Shown piece by piece: positions 55,324-64,000 of a stretch of DNA of 64,000 nucleotides. The position numbers and the translations under genes are program-made. Numbering within the stretch: the first letter of the stretch is position 1; every line of letters begins with the position of its first letter. The DNA lies in the NCBI GenBank assembly GCA_030272585.1, contig BSYQ01000003.1, forward strand, positions 6,200,001 to 6,264,000, written 5' to 3'. Under the pieces are notes generated by a model, which did no database searches, had not been told where the DNA came from, and saw only the letters and a list, made by a program, of their open reading frames with translations. The stretch is from Bryopsis sp. KO-2023 (taxonomy: Eukaryota; Chlorophyta; Ulvophyceae; Bryopsidales; Bryopsidaceae).

Positions 55324-58300
55324 TGCGGTGTAAAAACGAGAAGAGTGAGTTTATGGTGGTGGTGGGGGGGGGTTGGGGGAAGTGTGGGTGGGTAAAAAAT
55401 GAAAAAACAGATAAGGTCTCAAACACCGGCTCTTCGTTTTGTTTTGTTTTTTTCTTTTTATGATTTTTCTCCTTTTCTGGAACTGTTAGTGAATGTAAGA
55501 TCGTGTCGTCTGAGGTAAATTCGCTGGTTCTTTTTATCGCTGGGTGGGATGGGGTGTTTGTTTACAAAAGATGGATGAGAAAAGAAGGATCTTTTTGCAC
55601 AAACAAAAAAAAGAGTGACCGAAGAAGAGGAAGGAAGGAGAGCTGTGGCCAGGTTAATCTAGAAACATTAAAAAAAAATTGGGGTTACTTGGGGTTGAGA
55701 GAAACCGATGGTTTTCGGAGTAGTTGACCATTTGATTTGATTGACAGTGTGAGAAATATCAAAAGACAACAGCAGCAGCAGAAGCAGCAGCAGCCAAAAC
55801 AAATTATGGATAGAGCGAGATTTTTACGAAAAAAACAACTTGTTAGGAGTTCGGAAGGGATTTTGCCTTTCTATATATGTGTGTGTATGTGTGTGGGCAT
55901 GCGTTTCTCTGAAAAAGGTTGGAAGGAAAAAAAAGGAAAATTGTACGGCATTTTGTCGGATATGTACAAGGCTCTGTCAAGAATGGAGCCATTAGGCCTT
56001 CCAGCGTTTCTTTCTTTTTTCTTTCAAGGGGAAAAAACAGTGTGATGGATTTGTGTATGGGTTTGGGGCAACGCTTACTTTTATTCTATCGGGAGTGGTT
56101 GGAAAATGACCCTTCAAATAGGAGGGGGAAAAAAAGGGATGAATTACGGGTGATTGCGTACATTGAAGTTGGGTTGTGGATTTCATGTGTGGCATTTTGT
56201 ACTCACAGACCTCTCACTTTTTATTTCCCTCACACTTAATCTGCAAGCAAAAAAGAGTGAGAGAGAAAGAGAGAGAGATTAGGAATTGATGGATGGAACA
56301 GTGACTTGCGGTGGGGGCAAAAGAATGTTGAGAAAAAGACCTTATGGGGTAGGTTTTGGGGGAAAAAACAACCATATTTTGTGCAGGGAAGGGAGGGCTG
56401 ATTCGTGAGTCTGACTGGGGGTGAACAAAAATGGGAAAGGAAAAAGGATAGGAAAACGAAAAGACGGAAGACAATGGGATTCTGACGAAAAGAAGGGGAA
56501 GAGCGACATTTATCAGAAGAAACGAATTGCCACTTGGCAAGATCAAGGCAAAGTGTGTTTCTTTTTTTTTTTAGGGGTGGGGTGGGGGGAATAGTTCCCC
56601 TTTTTTTTTCTGGGGCTCAAAGACTGTTTGTAAAAAAAATGAAATGTTGCAGCTCTCGTAATGTTGCTCTGGAGAAATCAAAGAAGAGAGAGAAAGAAGC
56701 CTCAGTGGAGAGCAAGAGAGAGAGAGAAAAAGAAAAAGAAATTCGAAACAAAAGGAACCCTTCTAGGATAGCTGGAAATGGAGAGAGAATTTTTTTAATT
56801 CGTGCTGTTTCTTCCCTGAGTGATTTCTTTGGTGATTTCTTTCTGCTTTTCACTTTCTGCTTCTTTTTTGAACCCTTCTTGAAAAGGTTCAACTCTTGCT
56901 TCTTGTGTTTTTTTTTGCTGTTGATTTTTCTGTTGAGAATCAAGGTGGAGGAAGTGTGCGTTTTTTTCTCTTTTTGAGGGGACATAGGAGGTTTTCCTGT
57001 CAGACACAAGAGTAGAAGCGCTTTCGTAGAGGGTTATTTCAAGTTTGGGGAGTGGGGGAGGCGAACTCATCCCAAAACAAATGGCAAGAAATCGCAGATC
57101 CTTTGTCGCACCAGTCAGACTTGTTCCCAGAGTTTTGCATTTTGATTTAAAAGAGAAAATCAAGAATTTTTAATGAGAAAAAGCAAGCGATGAGGCTTTT
57201 TGATAGAATATGTACAAAACAAGGAAATCAAACGAAAGAAAAAGAGGAGTGGGAATAATAAGGGCGGTTTCTTTTACATGGTCAGACGTGTTGCTGGTGG
57301 GGTTTCTATCTTCGGAAGGATTTATTTTCTGGAGCAAAATGAGAGCAAAGGGGGATTGAGGTGGAGATATTGATGTGAAATTCACTGGGCAAATAGGGGG
57401 ATTGATGACTAATTGCATGTTGAATAACATGTAGGATTTTCTAGGGATTTTCAGGGCTTTTTCAAAAACCAAATATCAAGACACTGTCCCTACATTTGTT
57501 TTTCTATTTTTTTCTTTTTCCTTCCCCCCTTTTTTTTTTTGCTTTTTTTTTTGCTTGTCATCCCAGGCCGTCGTATACGCTGCAGCAAAAATGGTATGCT
57601 TTGATTTCCCCTTTGAAGAAAAAAAAGGAAAAAGGGAAAGTGCAATGCGAACGGCCCCTGACGAAAAAAAAAAGAAGGAATCACATTTAGAAAAGAAAAT
57701 GAGTGAGAGAGAAAGCAAACACCTCAAAAGCTTGAGAAAAAAGAAAAAAAAGTAAAAAAAAAGTAAAGAAATAAAATTGGAAGATTACTTTTAAGAGGTG
57801 ATGGTGATTTTTTTCTTTTTTTTTTGGGGGGGGGTGTGGTGTGGAACTGGGGTGGAGCGGGAGGTATGAGAGGGAGTGAGAGAGGGAATTTGCACTTATT
57901 GCGTTTTTTTGCACTGGGCTGGAAACGGTATTAAGTTCTGTGGGGAAAAAAACAGAGAAAAAAAACAAGAAAGGAAGGCAATTGCAAGTCCAAAAGATAA
58001 ATTCGCTTCGAGCAAGGATGTGTTTTTGTAAAATTTTGCAGCATAAAAAACATGATCCATACGACTATATGAAATATATAACTACCAAATATATATATAT
58101 ACAATTAATGTGTCATTTTGTTTTTTTGATTTTTCTTTCGTGGTTTTTAGTTATCTCTTTTCAACAAAAGGGGAAAAAAAAGAAGAAAGTAATGGGTCGT
58201 ATTGGTAGGGTATTTCCTCTGTTTCTTTGAATTTTATTTTTCAGAGGCTATTTGCTTTAATTTTAATGAGATAGGTGGTTCGGGAAAAAATATATATATT

Positions 58301-59420
58301 GATGTATTGATGTTTTGAGCAGATGCTTGGGTGTTTTGTTTTGTTTTTTCAATGTTTTTTCTGGGGATCGGGTGATTTACCTTCGAGAGGCCCTTTGAAA
58401 ATGGGATGGTTTCATGAACTACTTGTTTCTGCGCCTTTTTTTTTAAATGGATATTGGCATCAAAATTTGCATAATAATGAAATCAAACCCATCCAATGAA
58501 TTTTTCTTGTTGTCGATTTTGTTTCTGAGGATAACCCTTTCATTTCTGTTTCATATCTGCGGGACTGCTGTCTTGATCTTCATCCCAAACCATCGTGCAA
58601 AAAGTTTTCTTGAAGATAAAACAAAGAAGACTGCTGGGTTTTTTCTTCTATTTTTGTTTTGGCTTGCCAGTGGCTGTTCAAGTGATGTGTAAAAAAGAAG
58701 GAAGGTCAGGGGGAAAAAAAATTCAACGACACATATATTCATTGATAGATGAGGGAAAACACAAGCACGTGACCCTCTGGGTTTTTTTGCATGATTGTTT
58801 TTGTTTTCTTGGCGTGTGTTTTTTTGGCCGGGTGTGTATGAAGAAGGGGAAACACCCCTTCGAAAAAAGATCTTTGTAGTACATGTTAGAGCACAAGATA
58901 GATAAAGATTTGATTTTTCATATCATTGCACTGTACGATTTGTCATATAACACGTAACACGGTTCCTTGATAACACCCACGATTCAAACAACAGGTCTCT
59001 GGGATAACACAAACCTTGTTGAAAACGGTGTTATACAACAACAACAACAATAATTACATATTGCCTGAGGGGCCAAAACGGTGTTATAAGGTGTTAAAAC
59101 CATGCTCTAGGATCCTAGCAACAACAAACAAACAAACATCAAATATATAGATCCTAGCCACGTACATTATTTTGGTGCGTGATGTTGCTCGATTCCAGTC
59201 TAGTATCAACAACAATATTGTTAATGATGGGCACTACTTTCCCTTCAACAATTCCACAAAAAAAGTTTCTGGCTCATGCGCCGAAGCATCGATGTTTCAA
59301 TGACGAAGATATCCCCTCCTCTTAACCCAGCTACTGTTCCACAAAACGAAGGCACTTTAACGGTTCCTTCTGTTTTAGGTGCGCCTTTTTCTCAAAGGTC
59401 GGGCTTTCTGATGGTTCGTT
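55324..59420. other. Long low-complexity intergenic stretch
   Basis: About 4.1 kb is dominated by T-runs, A-runs and G/A-rich tracts, with a short CAG-type repeat near 55770-55795. Short ORFs are common but are made of low-complexity residues. No gene was seen. Confidence 0.5.
58946..59100. repeat. Cluster of ATAACAC / GTGTTAT words
   Basis: Direct and inverted copies of ATAACAC, including two copies of AAAACGGTGTTATA, lie within about 150 bp, with a CAA microsatellite between them. Confidence 0.5.
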
Positions 59421-59718
59421 ATGGATGGCGTGATCGCTGAAAGTGTTCAAAAGTCGGTGGTGAAGCTCGATCGTTCTGAGGCGCGTCAAAAGACGACTCT
59501 CAGCAAGGTCGACATCAGTGGAATGGACACGGAGGGGAGGAAAGGAAAGGAAAGGAAGGTAGTGTTTTGAACGAATTAAAAAAAAACCTCTGTACCAGCT
59601 GGCACTGGAGCGGAAAACACCCTATAGAGCTGTCTGCGACAATCGCGTCGCCTCGCGTGAAGGTTCCGCCGTTAGAACGAAACTAGCAGGAGGAAAAACA
59701 AATTTGACTGTAACACAG
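59421..59718 (+). CDS. First exons of an unidentified gene
   Basis: Exons 59421-59558 and 59599-59718 join in phase (86 codons), with a GT donor after ACACAG at 59719. The peptide starts MDGVIAESVQKSVVKLDRSE and is basic and Ser/Thr-rich. The 40-bp intron between them is very short. Later exons may lie at about 60048-60217 (a frame with LKIVDWHVCGEEVVWIEAQ), 60452-60590 and 61339-61646, but phases could not be matched through. The family is unknown. Confidence 0.4.
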
Positions 59719-61338
59719 GTGCTTCTGTTCTACGGGTTGACTTACACACGGGATCACCCGCCGGGATCATCCTAATAACGCGCGCGTGGAAAAACGCCAC
59801 GCTGGCCCCCTTACGGATACCGAGGAAGGATCATCCAGGTCTGCATCCAGGTCGGACGGCGACGCCTTCAATCCAGGGGCCCAGGTAAATTCGAACGTTT
59901 GAACGTTTCCGTCCAACGAAACGCGGCAAATAATGCAGCTCAAACACCAACCAGGCTCCGGTAGCATGAAAAGATGGGTTCCAAGGATCAATCAAGACGA
60001 AGGAGGGTACCTGAAAATAAAGAACCATAGTGTATTTTTTGTCCCCTAGAAAACCATGTTAAAGAGAAAATTTTGGGTGGACCTTCATCCAGGAATTTGG
60101 TTTTGCTTCGTTTCGCAAATGCTCCTAAGTTGAAAATAGTGGACTGGCATGTTTGTGGTGAAGAGGTCGTTTGGATTGAAGCTCAGAATGCGTTGAATAA
60201 ATCTGAGGCAGGCAGGTTCTATTCGCAGAGGACTTCCAAAACCGAAAAAAAAAATTAAGAAGGGGGACCTCTCATCAGAAAAATCACGGTGGCTGGCAGC
60301 CAGGTACACATCGAATATCTTGCCAAATGTGATTTTTCTTCAGCCATATTTTCTCTCGGTGCATGCTGTTTGTTATGGAGCTGCATGTTTTTTTTTGTTT
60401 TCACTCTTTGCTATTTTTTCTTGAAAGAAAAATCTGAATCATGTTTGTAGGAGGACCCAGGCTGGCGCACCTTGGGAGATACTTATTCATGGCTGATGGT
60501 GAGCAAGACAAGCTTGTCTTAAGAATGCCACCCAAACAGGGAGCTCTTATTGGAAGGCTTCCAACAACGGCCTCGAAAGGAGCCAATCCCTGAGTCGGAT
60601 GCTGCTAAGAGTGCGAGAGATCTTACAAGGGAAAGCAAGGGCAGCGCTGGGGGAAAAATGTGAATCCTAAATCTGGAGGAGCCCATTTAGGATTCGGAAC
60701 AGGCAGAATAATCAGACAATAGTGCAAATTTTTGGACCAATCAAGCTCTCGCTGTGATTGAAGCATCTCACAGCATTCAACACGTCCCTCCACCCAAGTT
60801 TCCACTGGTGGCAGGATTCTCTACTGTCCGCTTACCCCACTGATGCCTTTGAAACTCCAAATGGTCGGAATATCCAAGATGGCCCAAGATGATTTTGGGG
60901 AAACTAAGGGTGGCAGTGCTGAAAAAAATATGGAGGAGAAAATGGAGCATTCGAAGCAAGCTGGATTTGGAGCAGTGGTATATATCTGTGGGTGCACCCC
61001 TTGACAATGAGCATTGGCCGAAGCTATGGCACCAGCGTCAATCATTCACTCCTAACGTTCCAGGTGAATTGGCAAAACATCTTATTTACTCAGGAAAAAA
61101 GAATTGAAGAAAAAACAGAATTTTAACTGAAATTAATTTTAATTGAAAATAGTAACCTAAACAACCAAGGAAAACGGCTGGACAGTCTCTGTAGAATTAA
61201 CGGAAGGAAAAGTCTTCATTTGAAATGCTGGTTGTGGAATAGGAAGTTAGTTCTTGACTATGTTTAAAAGCATGTGGGAATATTAAGAATATGTTTTGGC
61301 GTTTGCATTGTCTGATGTTTATCTGTGTGCTCCCTCAG

Positions 61339-61646
61339 GCAGATGTGTCCTTCCCACTGCCAGCATAGACTGCAACTTGAGCACCACACCAGACTTGCCC
61401 ACCAATATGTGGATTCGGGCTGCCCGTTCCAGCTTGAGTTCTTCTCGTGACGGAAGCACCCCACAGCGTTCAAACACACCCAGCCATCACAGCCTAAAGA
61501 TCTGGCGGCTGGATTCCCTAGATGACCCAAAGGTGGAATTGCAACTCGTGGAAGACCTGGAACAGTGCCCTCCTGTGCCTTACACCTGCTGCGAACGCCC
61601 AAAGTGCCGAACTGGTTTTCCCACCCTGAGATTCAAGAGCGAATAA
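61339..61646 (+). CDS. Possible terminal exon of the same or another gene
   Basis: A CTCCCTCAG acceptor is followed by about 100 open codons and a TAA at 61644-61646. The peptide is Ser-rich and then Cys-containing (CPPVPYTCCERPKCRTGFP). It is protein-like but not assigned to a family. The minus strand is also open here, which lowers confidence. Confidence 0.35.
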
Positions 61647-61941
61647 GGTAATCCCACAATATTCAAGAAATATGTGTTTGTTTGTTTTTTCTTTGCTTTT
61701 GTCTTTTCTTTCAATATGATGGGAGATTTTGAATATCTTGTTTAGACTGACATGAGAGAATAAGTTTTATAAATCATCTTGTTGGGATGTTCAATGAATT
61801 CTTTTGCAAAACCTAAAAAACTGTAATTTCAAAATGGCAATTTTTCTAAGTTTTTTTTTTTGGCAAGCATATCATGATTTTTTATTTTTTTTTGGCTTGC
61901 AGTCAGTAATCCAGGAAAACACCTCCCCCACTCGCCCCCCC

Positions 61942-62066
61942 CCCCCCCCCCACGCCTTCGCCTTTGCTTTCCTCTCCTCCGCCCTCGCCCTTCCCTCCTC
62001 TCTCCTGCCCAGTCCCCGGCTCCTTCCCTGCCCTGCCCGTGCCGCGTCCCCTGCCCACTCCCACCT
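61942..62066 (-). repeat. GC-rich inverted repeat, left arm (C-rich strand)
   Basis: About 125 bp, extremely C-rich on the plus strand. Its reverse complement resembles 62853-62974 along nearly the whole length, e.g. both have GTGGGAGTGGG, GGCACGGG, AGGGAAGGAG, GGGCTGGGCAGG-type words in the same order. Confidence 0.7.
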
Positions 62067-62852
62067 CGCCTCGGCACGAGCATGCTTGCATGCTTCGCCG
62101 CCCACCGGAGCTTAACCCCTTGGAGCAGGAGAAAAATGTATGGATCTTTTATGGTGAATTGTCCCCAGAACTGTTTTCTTTTTCACTATAATTGTTGGTT
62201 GGCTGCTGAATTTTTTATTTCACATTTGCTTTTTGATTAAAACAAAAAAACAAATTTGCTTGTTCTGTGTTTTTTTTGGGGGGGTTACGAGATCAACTGT
62301 TTTTTTGATTGCGAGTTCTTTTTTGTCGTTTCTTTAATCGAAGAAACAAGCAAGCCAACGTTTTTTTGTTTCTTTTTCTTTCTCCCATTTTTTCCCCCTC
62401 TATTGGAACAAATGCATTTTTTCTGTGTTTTGGAAATAACGCCCTTCTCTACAGAATTTTTATTTGCACTTTGCTTCTTCAGAGTGTAATTTTGTTGTTC
62501 GCAAATGATTTGTCATGTTTTGTTTCGCCGTGTCTCCATTTTTTTTTTCAGACCTGTTAATTCTTTTTCGTCCATGCTAACTTAGTTTCTTGTCTTGTTT
62601 TTTTTTTGTTTTTTTGGTGGACTGAACCTTGGGAGTGTGTGGATCAGGTGTGGGGGGCGTAGGGCTGGGGAAGCTTCCCTTCCCCAGTTCTTGCCCTCAC
62701 ACGAAGAAGCTGATGGCGGCGGCAGCTCCGTGGCGGGAGGTCTTGGGTGGCAGCGGGGTCGAGGAGCGGCTGGGAGGGGTGGGGTGGCGTGGGGCAGGGG
62801 TTAGGGTTGGGGAGAGGGGGTCAGGGTCGGGGTGGAGAGGGCGGGTGCTGGG

Positions 62853-62974
62853 GTGGGGTGGGAGTGGGTAGGGGGCGTGGCACGGGTGGGGTAGGGAAGG
62901 AGTCGGGGGCTGGGCAGGGGGAGGGGGGTTGGGCTTGGGTGGAGCGGGAGGAAAGCGGAGGCGGGGTGTGGGGG
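62853..62974 (+). repeat. GC-rich inverted repeat, right arm (G-rich strand)
   Basis: This is the partner of the left arm, about 790 bp away, G-rich on the plus strand and able to form G-quadruplexes. Upstream of it (62690-62850) further G-rich DNA includes GGGGTTAGGGTTGGGG. Confidence 0.7.
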
Positions 62975-63539
62975 TTCCATTTTTGAAATATGGTAAGCCA
63001 TTTCCCTTTATGCTTCCTTTATTTCCGTTTGAAATGGTTGGTATTTTTGTCTAACACGTTTTAAACATAAACCTATTCACACGAATCAATTGATTTTTTT
63101 TTTTCTTTCGCAACTATCCATGATTTACCCTGACGAGTGTTTGAGGAGTGCCGTTTTTTTTTTTCAGGTTCAAAGGGTTCTGTGTGGGAGCACAGGGAAC
63201 TGATGCGAAGTCTCTCAAATCATGCTAGCCTGCAAAATCTCACCCACTGGTGAATTCGTCTCGCACTGCGCAACTGATTGCTGTCCAAGCGTTGGTGCTC
63301 TTCTGGGCTGAGCAATTGTTTTATTTTTGTTTTTTGGAGAAAGGGACCAGCAAGGGTGCTCTGGTTGGAACAAACTACAATTGATTCTTAAAAAAAAAAA
63401 ATTAAAAAGAGGGCAAGGACAGGCATATTGACTCATAAGCTCCACTGAGGGATTTGTCTTTATATTGGACCGGGGATGGCAGGATAAAAAAGGAAAAGAA
63501 GACAAAATGGGGGAAAATGAGCAGTTTAGTGACTATCAG

Positions 63540-63750
63540 GGTGATGTGGGCTGGGCTGAGCTGTACATTATTCTTGTACATTAGTGACTCTGTACTGCTG
63601 TATATTGGCATGTACATTACGACTATATATTGCTGTGCATTAGTTTTTGTACATTACTGACTGTACATTGCTGTACATTAGTTTTTGTACATTACTGACT
63701 GTACATTTCTGTACAATAGTTTTTGTACAATATCGACTGTACATTATTGC
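63540..63750. repeat. 38-bp tandem repeat with TGTACATTA words
   Basis: Two nearly identical 38-bp units (starting CTGTACATTGCTGTACATTA) lie at about 63620-63700 between more diverged or shortened units, roughly five in all. An A/G-rich, almost pyrimidine-free stretch fills the rest of the window (63770-64000). Confidence 0.7.
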
Positions 63751-64000
63751 CTGTAGGAACATGGGATTCAGGGGGGAAAAAAAGGTGTTTAAGAAAATAG
63801 TTTAAAAAGAAAAAAGAAAAGGCAAAGGGTGTTAAAAAAAGGAGGTTAAGAAAGGAAAAATATCAAAAGAGTGTAAAGAAAAAAACAAAAAAAGAAAGAG
63901 AAAAGGAAAACACTGAAAAAAAAGGAAGCTAAGAATAACAAGTGAAGAAAAAAGGGAGTGACAAAACAACCGTAAAAAAAAAGAGACAAAAAGTAGAGGA

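Larger units (their letters stand above)
61647..64000. other. Repeat-rich right end without recognised genes
   Basis: Outside the inverted arms and the tandem repeat there are T-rich stretches (62220-62640, 63000-63170). No coding region was supported. Confidence 0.4.

Noticed and set aside
62790-62840. Telomere repeat suggested by GGGTTAGGGTTGGGG
   Set aside because: Only one or two TTAGGG-like units lie within generally G-rich DNA, with no regular array.
1-64000. tRNA, rRNA, CRISPR and bacterial-type operons
   Set aside because: I looked for T-loop sequences, repeat-spacer arrays and tightly packed ORFs and found none that hold up.

Overview
The window is nuclear DNA of an intron-rich photosynthetic eukaryote, most likely a green alga. 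It encodes a three-helix light-harvesting protein of the Lhca type that carries a simple one-step chloroplast transit peptide. It also has a RING-IBR-RING ubiquitin ligase fused to an RNase H-like domain, an arrangement known from green plants, and a plant-type cytosolic UDP-xylose synthase. Host genes are split by many short GT-AG introns. Intergenic and intronic DNA is full of T/A runs and poly-G/poly-C runs. I cannot place the organism more closely. There is no bacterial operon, CRISPR array or tRNA gene that I could find.

Layout. 1-7.9 kb: a Ty3/Gypsy chromovirus cut by the left edge (gag, pol with chromodomain) and an unusual third ORF with coiled coil and Cys/His cluster. 8.2-9.7 kb: an RNase H-integrase fragment of another LTR family. 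10.4-11.8 kb: a GILT-like thiol reductase. 12.6-14.3 kb: a DUF218 membrane protein. 15.1-16.9 kb: the Lhca gene. 18.8-22.9 kb (minus): the RNase H-RBR ligase, rebuilt over nine exons. 23.1-23.4 kb: a MITE-like element. 24.2-25.7 kb: UDP-xylose synthase. 27.0-28.8 kb: a coiled-coil protein of unknown role. 29.3-37.4 kb (minus): the histone chaperone SPT16 in 18 exons. It is divergent from 37.9-39.0 kb, an elongin-B-like gene. 40.4-43.9 kb (minus): a V-ATPase accessory subunit S1-like gene that holds a separate opposite-strand plastid-protein candidate (41.3-41.7 kb) inside an intron. About 45-46.4 kb: a DUF3110 gene. 46.7-53.6 kb (minus): a young, whole-looking LTR retrotransposon with 327-bp LTRs that differ at one base. 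54.0-55.3 kb: an apparently intronless secreted Kazal-serine protease. 55-64 kb: mostly low-complexity DNA, an unidentified split gene around 59.4-61.6 kb, inverted GC-rich repeats and a 38-bp tandem repeat.

The host genes are ordinary single-copy-type functions with no common pathway. SPT16 and elongin B both act in transcription by RNA polymerase II and share a 469-bp divergent promoter region, which is the only suggestive functional pairing. The most unusual material is the retroelement content: a third ORF behind a chromovirus pol, and a polyprotein with membrane-type segments in front of its Gag-like part. Also notable are several gene-structure oddities: a start codon alone in an exon, a splice donor built into a minisatellite, and a nested gene. 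Exon structures were inferred by eye from splice signals, reading phase and family similarity.
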